From JBBKXP01 sp038251315 (GTDB taxonomy: Bacteria; Pseudomonadota; Alphaproteobacteria; Rhodobacterales; Rhodobacteraceae), in the NCBI GenBank assembly GCA_038251315.1, contig JBBSBK010000006.1:1-58976 (forward strand): a stretch of 58,976 bases of DNA. Direction: 5' to 3'. The first letter of the stretch is position 1, and the number at the start of each line of letters is the position of its first letter. This document shows positions 27,153-36,349 of the stretch, one piece after another. The position numbers and the translations under genes were made by a program. The notes under the pieces were generated by a model. That model saw only the letters and a program-made list of their open reading frames with translations, searched no databases and was not told the origin of the DNA.

Positions 27153-28352
27153 TCAGAACGCACGCGGCGGTGTCGCGCGCGCCCGGTCATTGATGAAGAA
27201 AGGCCCGGTCTGCAGGGTTACCGGCACAAGCCGCTTGTCCCACTTGCCTTCCTGATTGACGTAGATTTCGGCCCAAAGGTCATCCGTGATCTCGATGCCG
27301 AAAGGGGCGTTAAGCTCTGCAAGCGCGATGTTTCGTTTGGTCGTCGGAGACCAGACGCCAGAGGTGACAAAGCCCACCTCTTTCTTCTTGCGGTGATAGA
27401 TCAGGGCACCGTCCGCAGGTTTGAACCCGGCGACGTCGATCCGCACAAGGGCATGCCGTTGACCCTTGCCACCCTGTTTCAAAAGCGCACGCCGCCCATT
27501 GAAGTGGCCTTTGTCAAAATCGACCATGCGGCCGAACCCGAGTTCGATCGGGGTGCGGCCCCGGTGCAGACGCACCGCCTTGTGCACTGGCTGGAAATCG
27601 ATTCCCGCAGCAACAAAACCCGCCTCGATCCGGCAAAGATCGACGGCCGCGAACCCGATCGCGCGAAGCCCCCAATGGTCGCCTGCGTCCCACAGGCGAT
27701 CCCAGAGGCGCAGGGCCTTGGCCGCCGGCACCCAGAGTTCATAGCCCAGATCGCCGGTAAAGCCGGTGCGCGATATCCAGATGTCCGGCTCGACCTCGCG
27801 CCAGTCGAAGGGTTTCATGCTCTCGACCGCCGCAAACCCGGCGTCCTTGAGCACGGACCACGATGTCGGCCCCTGTAACGACAGCGCGGCGATGACATCG
27901 CTTTCATCTTGAATATCGACGTCAAATCCCCACGCGCTGTCCAACAACCAGCCAAACATCGGTTCCTGGCAGCACAGCCGGAAATCGGTGTCGCCGAACC
28001 GAAAAACCGTGCCGTCGTCGATCAGCTTGCCTTCTTCGTCACACCACATCGCATAGCCGACCCGGCCGTTGCGCAATTTCGCGATGTCGCGGGTCACAAG
28101 GCGGTTGAGCATCGCAAGCGCGTCCGGCCCGGCGATCCGGTATTTGTGCATGGGCGAGATGTCGTAGAGCGTTGCCTGATTGCGGATGGCAAAGTATTCG
28201 AATTCGACCGTGTCCAGGACCACCGGAGAGATGTATCCGGCCCAGCCGACCCATGATTTTGCGCGGCTCAGCGCGTTCAGCCGCGCATAAAACGGGGTCT
28301 CGATCAGGCCCAGCGGAACGGGTTTGGGCGGGGTTTTGGTCGTTCGTTTCAT
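27153..28352 (-). CDS. GcvT-like aminomethyltransferase / demethylase
   Basis: The 399-residue protein is of the glycine-cleavage T-protein family. VLDTVEFEYFAIRNQATLYDIS and MHKYRIAGPDA match the start of the fold, EEGKLIDDGTVFR holds the catalytic-region acid, and ISRTGFTGDLGYELW is a family hallmark. Such proteins pass a methyl- or methylene-level carbon from an N- or O-methyl donor to tetrahydrofolate. No gcvH or gcvP is near, so it serves a demethylation step rather than glycine cleavage. Its start overlaps the upstream flavoprotein stop (ATGA). Confidence 0.87.
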   Translation of the reverse strand: MKRTTKTPPKPVPLGLIETPFYARLNALSRAKSWVGWAGYISPVVLDTVEFEYFAIRNQATLYDISPMHKYRIAGPDALAMLNRLVTRDIAKLRNGRVGYAMWCDEEGKLIDDGTVFRFGDTDFRLCCQEPMFGWLLDSAWGFDVDIQDESDVIAALSLQGPTSWSVLKDAGFAAVESMKPFDWREVEPDIWISRTGFTGDLGYELWVPAAKALRLWDRLWDAGDHWGLRAIGFAAVDLCRIEAGFVAAGIDFQPVHKAVRLHRGRTPIELGFGRMVDFDKGHFNGRRALLKQGGKGQRHALVRIDVAGFKPADGALIYHRKKKEVGFVTSGVWSPTTKRNIALAELNAPFGIEITDDLWAEIYVNQEGKWDKRLVPVTLQTGPFFINDRARATPPRAF

Positions 28353-29926
28353 GCGCCAAGCACCCCATCTTTGAGGGTTTGCAGTGCGGCGTTGCGGCCT
28401 GCCGCGCCCATCACGTCACCGCCGGGATGCGCCGAGGCACCACAAAGGTAGAGCCCGCCGATGCCGAATGCGTAGCGTGAGATCAGGTTGGCAGGACGGA
28501 CTGTCAGGATCTGGTCGATTCCCATTTCCACGTGATGCCAATGCCCGCCCGGCGCGCCGGTCAGGTCTGCGATATCGGCCGGTGACAGCACCTGCGACTC
28601 GCGGATCGATCCGCCGATACCGGGCGCGAATATGTCCAGCGTGCGGACCGTGCGCGCCAGAAGTTCCGCGCGTGCTGCGTCGGTCCAGCCGCCGGTCAGG
28701 GCAAAGGGGGCATAGCTGACGACAGCTGACATCAGGTGCAGGCCCGGTGGGGTCAGCGACGGATCGCTCAGGCTTGGGTGGACGGCTTCGATCACCAGAT
28801 CCTGCGACATTTCCCCGTATTTCGCCGGGTTGAAGGCGCGTTCGACGTAAGTTGCAGACGGCGCGACGATCAGCCGTCCCGCGGTCTGTTCACGCGTCAG
28901 ACCGGGGAATACGGGGGCCGCGTCCAACAGCAGATTGATCTTGGCCACGGTCCCCTTGTGGCGAAGGTTGCGGACCCGCCGCACAGCCTCGATGTCAAAG
29001 TTGGCGACCCCTGCGATCTGCATGGTCTGCGCCGGACCTGCGCTGGACAGGATCGCATCGGCATGGATCGTCGTGCCATCCTCCAGCAAAACGCCCTGCA
29101 CACGGTCCGCAGCCACGATGATGTGGTCGATCCTGACCCCAGTGCGTATCGCGACGCCCCGGTTGCGTGCCGCCGTTTCAAACGCTGCGGCGACCGCGCC
29201 CATCCCGCCGATGGGCAGATGCGCCTCGCCGCCATTCCCCAACCGGTACATCAGGGAAAACACTGTTCCGGGCGACCGTGGCCCGGCGTGGGCGCCGCGC
29301 ACCGCATCGGCGGCCAATGCACCCGCCAGTGGTCCATCGGATATTTCGTCAAGGATCAGATCGTATGCGTTCGACAGGATCACCCGCAGAAACTCGCGCA
29401 TTTCGGTCTTGCCCAGACGCTTGAGACCCCAGCCGAGCTTGCCCAGTGCCGCCATTTCCTTCAGCGTTCCGGCATCCAGTACCCCCCCTGCCAGGGCGGG
29501 GGGTGGTCCGTCTGCCATCTGCCCCAGCAGGGCCGCGAATCGCGTCAGACGGCCATGCAACAGCCCAAACGCTGCGGCATCCGGATGCACCGCGCCATTG
29601 GCAAAGGTGGCCTCGCCCTGTGCGAACAGGACATGGTTGCGATCGGGCGACAGACAGACCGTCGGCAATATTTTGGTGACAAGTGGCACTTTGGTCCCGA
29701 GACCCAGATCGCGCACCACGGTTGGATTGAGATTGTAAAGCAGATGGGCAATCTCGGGGGCCGTCGCGCCGCCAAGGTCAACCGATCGGGACATGCCGCC
29801 GATCCTGTCGCTGCGTTCCAGCACGCAGACCGATTTGCCCGCCGCTGCCAGGGTGGCGGCCGCCGTCAGGCCATTGTGGCCGGCGCCGATCACGATGGCA
29901 TCATAGCGGTTATCGGACATGGCCAT
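28349..29926 (-). CDS. FAD-dependent oxidoreductase, phytoene-desaturase/PYROXD2-like (second copy)
   Basis: The ~525-residue flavoprotein has an N-terminal dinucleotide fold (YDAIVIGAGHNGLTAAATLA, then IGGMSRS) and a C-terminal FAD closure GLYLCGASAHPGGDVMGAAG. It is paralogous to the next gene upstream. Members of this group oxidise C-N or C-C bonds, but most are uncharacterised outside carotenoid synthesis; no phytoene synthase is near. ATG 29926 shares one base with the upstream stop (TGATG); ATG 29920 is also possible. Confidence 0.85.
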   Translation of the reverse strand: MAMSDNRYDAIVIGAGHNGLTAAATLAAAGKSVCVLERSDRIGGMSRSVDLGGATAPEIAHLLYNLNPTVVRDLGLGTKVPLVTKILPTVCLSPDRNHVLFAQGEATFANGAVHPDAAAFGLLHGRLTRFAALLGQMADGPPPALAGGVLDAGTLKEMAALGKLGWGLKRLGKTEMREFLRVILSNAYDLILDEISDGPLAGALAADAVRGAHAGPRSPGTVFSLMYRLGNGGEAHLPIGGMGAVAAAFETAARNRGVAIRTGVRIDHIIVAADRVQGVLLEDGTTIHADAILSSAGPAQTMQIAGVANFDIEAVRRVRNLRHKGTVAKINLLLDAAPVFPGLTREQTAGRLIVAPSATYVERAFNPAKYGEMSQDLVIEAVHPSLSDPSLTPPGLHLMSAVVSYAPFALTGGWTDAARAELLARTVRTLDIFAPGIGGSIRESQVLSPADIADLTGAPGGHWHHVEMGIDQILTVRPANLISRYAFGIGGLYLCGASAHPGGDVMGAAGRNAALQTLKDGVLGA

Positions 29927-31563
29927 CACGCGGCGAAACTGGGCATCGACTTGCCCTTGCCGATCTTGCGCAAGATTTCGCGCGCGGCGTTGGCGCCGGG
30001 AGCCGCCATGACGCCGCCCCCCGGATGGGTCGAAGAGCCGACGATATACATGCCATCGATGGGTGTGTCGTACTGGGCATAACCCGGCACCGGACGGTTG
30101 AACAACAACTGGTCAAAGGTCAGTTCGCCCTGAAAGATGTTGCCTTCGGTCAGGCCGACCTCCTGCTCGATATCCCAGGGGGTGCGAACCTCGGCATGGA
30201 CCATCCGATCGCGGATGTCCGGACAGGCAACCGCGATCTTGTCAAGCACGCAGTCCGCCAGGGCCTTGCGCGTCGCGTCGGTCCAGTTCTGGCCGCTGCG
30301 GACGCCGTCAACCGCAAGATCATAGGGGGCATACTGCACGAAAACCGTCATCATGTGCTTGCCCGGCGGCGCCATGGTGGGGTCGATCTGGCTGGGAATC
30401 AGCATGTCGAAATAGGGGTCGGACGACCAGCGACCTTCTTTCCAGTCGTCATAGGCCCGTTCGAGTTCGTTCAGCGAGGTCGAACAGTGCAGGTCACCGC
30501 GCAAGAAAGTCGCGCCTTTCGGGGCAGCCGGAAATTCTGGCAGGCGATCAAGCGCGATGTTCATCTTCGCCGATGACCCGCGAATCTTGAACCGCTCCAC
30601 CGCTTTCGTAAAGTCGCCGGGCAAATCCGCACGGTCCACATGCTTGAGGAACGTCCGTTTGACATCCATGTTCGACGCCACGATCGGTGCGCGATACACA
30701 TCGCCATTTTCCAATGTCACGCCACCGACCTTGCCATTCTTGACAATGAATCGCTCGACCCCTGCGCCCTTGATGATTGTGCCGCCAGCCTCTTCGAACG
30801 CTGCGCCCAGTGCGTTCGAAATCGCGCCCATGCCGCCCCGTGCAAAGCCCCATGCGCCGATGGCACCGTCGACGTCCCCCATGTAATGATGCAGCAGGAC
30901 ATAGGCGGTTCCCGGTGAATAGACGCCGAGGCCGGTGCCGATAATGCCGGACCCGGCAATATGGGCCTTGATGAGGTCAGTCTCGAAATGTTCATCCAGA
31001 AAATCGCCGATGGACATGGTCCAGAAGCGGAGCGTTTCGCCCAGTTCCTTCGCACCTAAGCCGTGCGCCCGCTTGATCAGGAACAAGAGTTCCGACAGGT
31101 CGCGTGGATTCATCGAGGTGGGGTCGGGCGCATTGCGCAGCAGGAACGGACGGATAAACCTGCATTGCCGGATGACCGTCTGGCTGAACCGGGCGTAGGC
31201 ATCGACATCGCGCGGATTATGGCGCGCGATTTCCCGACGCAGCGCATCGTGATCGGACAGGTAGGCAAAATAGTTCCCGTCACGGGTGAAACTCGCGCCA
31301 CCCTCGTAGGGGATGACCTGCAGACCGAAACGCGGCAGTTCCAGATCGCGGACGATTTCGCGGCGCAAAAGCGAACAGACATACGAACAGTTCGAGTAGG
31401 TCCAACCATCGATCAGGGAACGGCTGACAGTCGCCCCGCCGATCCAGTCGTTCTTTTCCACGACAAGCGTTTTCAATCCTGCCTTGGCCAGATAGCACGC
31501 CGTTGTCAGGCCGTTGTGCCCGGCGCCTGCAACAATCGCATCGTACTTGTCGTGTTGACCCAA
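29926..31563 (-). CDS. FAD-dependent oxidoreductase, phytoene-desaturase/PYROXD2-like (first copy)
   Basis: The ~545-residue flavoprotein is organised like its neighbour: YDAIVAGAGHNGLTTACYLA, WIGGATVSRS, and the C-terminal GMYIVGSSTHPGGGVMAAPG. The best start is TTG at 31563-31561 with AGGGAGAG about 6 bases upstream; residues before it do not fit the family. It is the first gene of the minus-strand operon, and operator 3 sits 57 bases upstream. Two unequal paralogues in tandem may act as a heteromer or on successive intermediates. Confidence 0.85.
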   Translation of the reverse strand: MGQHDKYDAIVAGAGHNGLTTACYLAKAGLKTLVVEKNDWIGGATVSRSLIDGWTYSNCSYVCSLLRREIVRDLELPRFGLQVIPYEGGASFTRDGNYFAYLSDHDALRREIARHNPRDVDAYARFSQTVIRQCRFIRPFLLRNAPDPTSMNPRDLSELLFLIKRAHGLGAKELGETLRFWTMSIGDFLDEHFETDLIKAHIAGSGIIGTGLGVYSPGTAYVLLHHYMGDVDGAIGAWGFARGGMGAISNALGAAFEEAGGTIIKGAGVERFIVKNGKVGGVTLENGDVYRAPIVASNMDVKRTFLKHVDRADLPGDFTKAVERFKIRGSSAKMNIALDRLPEFPAAPKGATFLRGDLHCSTSLNELERAYDDWKEGRWSSDPYFDMLIPSQIDPTMAPPGKHMMTVFVQYAPYDLAVDGVRSGQNWTDATRKALADCVLDKIAVACPDIRDRMVHAEVRTPWDIEQEVGLTEGNIFQGELTFDQLLFNRPVPGYAQYDTPIDGMYIVGSSTHPGGGVMAAPGANAAREILRKIGKGKSMPSFAA

Positions 31564-31619
31564 GGCACTCTCCCTATCGTCGCTTGAACCTAACGCAAGG
31601 GCCTTGGGCGGTAAAGTTC

Positions 31620-31633
31620 TTTGAGCGCTCAAA
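31620..31633. promoter_or_regulatory. TetR-family operator 3, TTTGAGCGCTCAAA
   Basis: This perfect 14-bp palindrome lies in the 144-base gap between the divergent flavoprotein operon and the tetR-type gene, placed to control both. It defines the consensus for the three sites in this island. Confidence 0.8.
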
Positions 31634-31707
31634 TAAAAATTTTGTACTGACACTTGCGTCCGACTGTGGGAAAACACCTTTGACCCTACAGAAAGACCTG
31701 ATCAACG

Positions 31708-32352
31708 ATGGCCGAGCAAGAGACACAGCGCCCTCGCAAAGAGCGCAAAGAGAATGCCGACAAACGTCGCACCCAGCTTCTTGAAGCGACGCAGCGATCC
31801 ATCGTGGCAAACGGTTTGTCACGAACAACCTTGGCGACAGTCGCTGCCGAAGCGGGCCTGTCGCAAGGCGTGGCCGTGTTCTACTTCAAATCCAAGACCG
31901 GACTTTTGTCCGAAGCCATGCGGTATCATTACCTGCGCTACGAGCAGAACTGGAAAGACATGCTGAGTGCTGCCAGCGACGATCCGTTGGACCAGATCGT
32001 GGCGCTCATCAAAGGTGATTTCAGCCCCGAAATCTGCAACCCGGACAGCCTCGCCCTCTGGTTTGCCTTCTGGGGAGAGGAGAAGTTCACACCCGAATAC
32101 GCCATTGTGTCGACCGCGTTCGATCGCACCAGACATGACGTCATCCGACGTGTTTGCGCCGCGTTGTTGGCAGGCGAACCAGGACTGATGCCCGAAGAGG
32201 TGTCCGACTGGATCGAGACCTTGACCGACGGATATTGGCAGAAATTGCATCTGTTTCCCGAAACCACATCTCCGGAAATGGCAACAACGGCGAGTCTGCG
32301 GTTCCTCGCCCGACTGCTTCCCAAACACGCGCCACGGATCCTGGCTTCATGA
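31708..32352 (+). CDS. TetR/BetI-like regulator of the amine island
   Basis: The 214-residue protein has a TetR HTH (TTLATVAAEAGLSQGVAVFYFKSK) and a BetI-like C-terminal domain (LWFAFWGEEKFTPEY..). BetI itself responds to choline, and relatives often sense quaternary or methylated amines. The gene is divergent from the flavoprotein operon across operator 3. Together with the other two palindromes it is the evident local repressor of the Rieske/ABC, binding-protein and flavoprotein units. Confidence 0.88.
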   Translation: MAEQETQRPRKERKENADKRRTQLLEATQRSIVANGLSRTTLATVAAEAGLSQGVAVFYFKSKTGLLSEAMRYHYLRYEQNWKDMLSAASDDPLDQIVALIKGDFSPEICNPDSLALWFAFWGEEKFTPEYAIVSTAFDRTRHDVIRRVCAALLAGEPGLMPEEVSDWIETLTDGYWQKLHLFPETTSPEMATTASLRFLARLLPKHAPRILAS

Positions 32353-32487
32353 CGTCGGATCGACGCATCCGTGTTGCCCTCGGCGTTGCTTCACGCCTCA
32401 GGTCATGGTGGATTCACCTCGTGAACCCATGAGAGCGAAAAGGCAGCATGAAGAAACCATTGACAAAACAGAGCAAATCTCAGCCCG

Positions 32488-32850
32488 TCATGAGAGAAGC
32501 TGCGTCAGCGCGTCGATCACGTCAGCTTCTCGGAACGGCTTGTAAAGCACCGCGTGGTCACGCGCACGTTCCGTCATGTCACGCCTGTCATTACCGGTGC
32601 TGTAGATAAAGGGGACGCCCCGTTTCGACAAAGCGTCGGCGACCTTGCTGCTATCCTCGCCACCCAGGTTCATGTCCAGCATCGCCGCGTCGTAAACCTG
32701 GGATTCAATAAGAGAAACTGCTTTTTCAACCGACGCGGCACCGGTCACTGACTGGCATCCGAGGTCTTCCAGAATGATCTCGATCATCATCAGGATCAGA
32801 ATCTCGTCCTCGACGACGAGGACGCGGCGACCCGACAGCAGGTCACTCAA
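32488..32850 (-). CDS. Single-domain response regulator
   Basis: The 120-residue protein is only a receiver domain: VLVVEDEILILMMIEIIL with the acidic pair, the phospho-acceptor Asp in AAMLDMNLGG, Thr/Ser in IYSTGND and Lys in LYKPF. It has no output domain. Its start overlaps the upstream kinase stop by 8 bases, so it is that kinase's partner, probably acting as a phosphate sink or a protein-protein switch as in HWE-kinase stress pathways. Confidence 0.9.
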   Translation of the reverse strand: MSDLLSGRRVLVVEDEILILMMIEIILEDLGCQSVTGAASVEKAVSLIESQVYDAAMLDMNLGGEDSSKVADALSKRGVPFIYSTGNDRRDMTERARDHAVLYKPFREADVIDALTQLLS

Positions 32851-33895
32851 TCTCGGACTCGGGCGCTGGAATGTTCATCGTGCAGACGACGCCTTCGGGC
32901 CGGTAGTCAAGCTGCACCGTCCCGTCCAACTCGTGCGCGAGGCCCCGTTCGATCACCTGCGAGCCGAACCCCTTGCGCAGCGGCGTTGCCACGGCCGGTC
33001 CACCCTTTTCCGTCCAGACCAAAAGCAGACGGCGACCCGTCGATGAGGGCTCGACCGTCCACGCGATCCGGATCGTGCCCGCATCGCTGGAGAAGGCACC
33101 GTACTTTGTGGCGTTGGTCGCCAGTTCGTTGAACGCGATACCAAGTGCCAGCGCTGCCTTGGGTGCGAACCGGATACTCTCACCATTGATCTCGACGCGG
33201 CGCGCGCGCTCGTCGGCGGCTCCGAACGGCGCGAGCGCATCGTGGATCACATCCACTAGCCCGGCGCTGTGCCATTTCTCGCGGCTCAGGAGGTCGTGCG
33301 ACCGCGAAAGCGCAAACAGCCGGGTTTCCACGGCTTTCCGCATCGCCTGCGAGTCGGTGTTCCCTCGCGCTGCCTGTGAGACGATCGATTGAACCGTCGC
33401 CAGCGTGTTCTTCACGCGGTGGTTCAGCTCGTTTATGAGCATCCGCGACTGGGCTTGCTCGTCCTTGTACGCAGTCAGATCGACGAACGAGGCGAAGTAC
33501 TGGATAATGTCGCCATCATCGTCTTTGACCGGATTGACGAACAGCGTCGCCCAGAACTTGCTGCCGTCCTTGCGGCGGTAGTGGATCTCGCAATCGATTT
33601 CAGACAATCCTTCGAACGCCTCTCGGATGAGGGCCAGCGCCGCTTCATCGTCGATGTGAGCCATGAAGAAGTTGAAGCTTTGGCCCAAAACCTCTTCGCG
33701 GGCATAACCGGTCAACTCCAGAAACGAGTCGTTGGCAAAGATGATCGGATTGTCCTTTTCGCAGGCATCCGCGAACACCATCGCCATCCGCGTCGTCTCG
33801 GCAGCGACGACAAACGGTCCCAGATCGTCTTGAAAATCCTCGACTTCGGCCTCGGCCGATTTCTGATCTTCGGACTTGCTGTCGTTGTTCGGCAT
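32843..33895 (-). CDS. LOV-like PAS HWE/HisKA_2 histidine kinase lacking the photoactive Cys
   Basis: The ~350-residue soluble kinase starts at MPNNDSKSEDQ, with GGAAGGGG upstream of the ATG. Residues ~25-145 are a LOV/PAS domain (FANDSFLELTGYAREEVLG, then YRRKDGSKFWATLFVNPV). The flavin-adduct motif GRNCRFLQ of true LOV domains reads GQSFNFFM, so the cysteine is Phe74. The kinase half has the phospho-acceptor His160 in ELNHRVKNT, N-box ELATNATKYGA and G-box KGFGSQVIERGL. It could bind flavin as a redox or radical sensor, or no flavin at all. Confidence 0.85.
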   Translation of the reverse strand: MPNNDSKSEDQKSAEAEVEDFQDDLGPFVVAAETTRMAMVFADACEKDNPIIFANDSFLELTGYAREEVLGQSFNFFMAHIDDEAALALIREAFEGLSEIDCEIHYRRKDGSKFWATLFVNPVKDDDGDIIQYFASFVDLTAYKDEQAQSRMLINELNHRVKNTLATVQSIVSQAARGNTDSQAMRKAVETRLFALSRSHDLLSREKWHSAGLVDVIHDALAPFGAADERARRVEINGESIRFAPKAALALGIAFNELATNATKYGAFSSDAGTIRIAWTVEPSSTGRRLLLVWTEKGGPAVATPLRKGFGSQVIERGLAHELDGTVQLDYRPEGVVCTMNIPAPESEIE

Positions 33896-34069
33896 GTAAA
33901 AACCCCTTCCGAGGGTTTCGTCAACATTCCCCAAGTGGACTGCCCATAAGACAATTATTGCCTCAATCAGCATCTTGTGCAAGCGCATTCCCGCCAGCTG
34001 GTGTGTCACCCGAGACTGATCGTTCTGCGACGAGGGCTGTCGCTGCCCGCCTCACGCGGTGAGTGAAAG

Positions 34070-34156
34070 ATGGGCTACCTTGCGGGTTTGCGCGATGTGA
34101 CGCGCCCCGTACCCCTGAACCCGCTGCAGCGCGATCTGCGGGCGTTCAGCAAATGA
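34070..34156 (+). CDS. Possible short ORF of 28 codons
   Basis: In the 385-base gap 33896-34280 the only open stretch worth noting encodes MGYLAGLRDVTRPVPLNPLQ and eight more residues. An in-frame TGA lies directly before it and the ribosome site is poor. The wording is protein-like but matches nothing I know; it may be the end of a lost gene. Otherwise the gap should hold the kinase promoter. Confidence 0.15.
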   Translation: MGYLAGLRDVTRPVPLNPLQRDLRAFSK

Positions 34157-34280
34157 ATGTGGCGTCCCGAACGGGGGAAATTGACATGAAGACCCGGCGC
34201 AAGGCCGCTTCCAGACCTAGAGCTGTAAGATGTTGATGTGACGTTGAAATCAAACGAAGTCCAGAGTCGCCTGGGGTCGG

Positions 34281-35210
34281 TCAATACCCGCGTTCACGCC
34301 CAACCAGATGCAGAAACGGCTCTCCTGTCTCGCCGCGCCGGATATTGTCGGCGATCACCTCGGCCGCCGTTCGGGGCCGTGTGCCCGAGGCGATGTGCGG
34401 TGTCACCGTGACGTGCGGATGCGCCCAATAGGCGTGATCCGGCGGAAGCGGTTCACTGCGGAAAACGTCAAGCGTGGCGTGCCCGATCTGGCCGCTGTCC
34501 AGCGCCGCCAGCAGTGCCGCGTCGTCGATCAGCACCCCGCGACCGGGGTTGATGATGACGGCGCCGGTTGCGGTCAGGGCTAGCGTTTCGGGGTTCAGGA
34601 TATTGCGGGTCGGTCCAGTGTCGGGCAGCAGCAGCACAACGATCTGCGCCCCCGTCAACGCCTGCCAAAGCCCGTCGGTGCCATGCAGGCAACGCAGGCC
34701 GGGGGCGGATTTGGCCGTGCGGCTCCACCCCGTCACCGCAAAACCCAAACTCGCCAAGGCCTGCGCCGCAGCCAGCCCAAGTTCGCCAAGGCCGAGGATC
34801 GTCACCGGGCGATCCTGTGCCAAAGGCGGATCGTGCGGTTGCCAATTGGTGTCACGACGGAGGATGTCGCGGTCCATCCCCAGATGGTGCCGCAGGACAT
34901 GGCCGCAGACGTATTCCACCATGCCCGCCGTCATACCCGGATCGACCATCCGCGCCAGCGGTTGGGTCAAGGTGGTGTTGGTGATGATCGTTTCGACCCC
35001 GGCCCAAAGGCTCAAAACCGCCTTGCAGCGGGTGAAAGGCGTGAAATCGAGTGTCGCACCGCTGGGGGCATAGACGATGTAGTCGACGTTTTCAGCGGCA
35101 TGGTCACGGCGCAGGTCGGTTTCCAACCCGGCGCCGGCCAAGGCCGTGACAATCGCGTCGCGGTATTTGTCCCAGTCCTTGGGTGCGGCCGAGAACAGAA
35201 CGTTCAGCAT
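34281..35210 (-). CDS. ghrA: Glyoxylate/hydroxypyruvate reductase A
   Basis: The 309-residue protein is a D-2-hydroxyacid dehydrogenase of the GhrA type. The NAD(P)-binding loop is VTILGLGELGLAAAQALASLG followed by WSRT, and the catalytic region includes INPGRGVLID, LDVFRSEPLP and the His in VTPHIAS. It reduces glyoxylate or hydroxypyruvate. It starts within the rodA stop (ATGA), so it is the last member of the rod-shape operon by arrangement, although its function is unrelated. Confidence 0.88.
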   Translation of the reverse strand: MLNVLFSAAPKDWDKYRDAIVTALAGAGLETDLRRDHAAENVDYIVYAPSGATLDFTPFTRCKAVLSLWAGVETIITNTTLTQPLARMVDPGMTAGMVEYVCGHVLRHHLGMDRDILRRDTNWQPHDPPLAQDRPVTILGLGELGLAAAQALASLGFAVTGWSRTAKSAPGLRCLHGTDGLWQALTGAQIVVLLLPDTGPTRNILNPETLALTATGAVIINPGRGVLIDDAALLAALDSGQIGHATLDVFRSEPLPPDHAYWAHPHVTVTPHIASGTRPRTAAEVIADNIRRGETGEPFLHLVGRERGY

Positions 35211-36349
35211 CAGCGCGGCCGGTGGACGTGGGCGCTTTGGACCAGACCGAAGCCAACGAGAAGCACCAGCATCGCCGAACCGCCATAGCTGACCAGCGGC
35301 AGCGGCACCCCGACAACCGGGGCAAGGCCCATGACCATCGACATATTGACCGCGAAAAACAGAAAGAAGGTCATCGCGATGCCAAGGGTCAGGAGGGAGG
35401 CGAAACGGTCCTTGTTCTGCAACGCGGACACAACGCAGAACACGACGATGAGGGTATAGAGGGTCAGCAGCGTGAAAGCGCCGACAAACCCGAATTCCTC
35501 GGCCAGCGTGGTAAAGATGAAATCGGTATGTTTTTCAGGCAGAAAGTTCAGCCGCGACTGGGTGCCCTGCATGAATCCCCGGCCTGTCCAGCCGCCAGAC
35601 CCCAGCGCGATCTTGGCCTGGGTGATGTGATAACCGGCCCCCAGCGGGTCGTTGCCGGGATCAAGGAAAGTGTCGATCCGGCGGAACTGATAGTCTTTCA
35701 GCAATTGCCAAGGGGTGCCCCGGCTTTGAAACACGGCCGCAACGGCGCCGATACCCGCCGCGATCACAGTCACGAAATAGGCCCAGTGGACGCCCGCCAG
35801 AAACATGATCGTGCCGCCACCGAACAGCAGCAGCAGGGCGGTGCCAAGGTCGGGCTGCTTCAGCACCAGATATGTCGGGACGAGGATGATCAGAAGGGCT
35901 GCCAACACCCAGACCGGGTGCGAGGCCCGTCTGACCGGCAGCCAGTCGTAATAGGCGGCCAGAAACATCACCAGCGTCAACTTCATCAGTTCTGACGGTT
36001 GCAGGCGGAGCGGCCCAAGTTCGATCCAGCGTTGCGCGCCCATGCCGGTTGAGCCGAAAAATTCAACCACGACCAACAAAACCAGCGTGGTGACATAGGC
36101 CAGTGCTGCCATGTTGCGCCAGAACCAGATCGGCACCATCGCCACCAGAAGCATCACCGCCATACCGAACCCGAACCGTTTGACTTGCGGGTCCATCCAC
36201 GGCTCTTTCGACCCACCGGCGACGGAGTAGAGCATGAGGAACCCGGTGCAGGCGACGGCGGTCAGCAGAAAAATGATCGGCCAGTTCAGGTAGATCAGTT
36301 TGCGAAAGCCGCTGGGGACGTATTTGACGTTGTATTCAAGATAGCTCAT
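35210..36349 (-). CDS. rodA: Peptidoglycan glycosyltransferase RodA
   Basis: The 379-residue SEDS-family membrane protein has about ten helices, with GMGAQRWIELGPLRLQPSELMKL and the periplasmic GTQSRLNFLPEKHTDFIF loop typical of RodA. It polymerises glycan strands with PBP2 for cell elongation. Its start overlaps the mrdA stop (ATGA). Confidence 0.95.
   Translation of the reverse strand: MSYLEYNVKYVPSGFRKLIYLNWPIIFLLTAVACTGFLMLYSVAGGSKEPWMDPQVKRFGFGMAVMLLVAMVPIWFWRNMAALAYVTTLVLLVVVEFFGSTGMGAQRWIELGPLRLQPSELMKLTLVMFLAAYYDWLPVRRASHPVWVLAALLIILVPTYLVLKQPDLGTALLLLFGGGTIMFLAGVHWAYFVTVIAAGIGAVAAVFQSRGTPWQLLKDYQFRRIDTFLDPGNDPLGAGYHITQAKIALGSGGWTGRGFMQGTQSRLNFLPEKHTDFIFTTLAEEFGFVGAFTLLTLYTLIVVFCVVSALQNKDRFASLLTLGIAMTFFLFFAVNMSMVMGLAPVVGVPLPLVSYGGSAMLVLLVGFGLVQSAHVHRPR

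Noticed and set aside
28736..30082. A 448-codon plus-strand frame opposite the flavoproteins.
   Set aside because: It crosses two real genes on the minus strand and has no domain or ribosome site.
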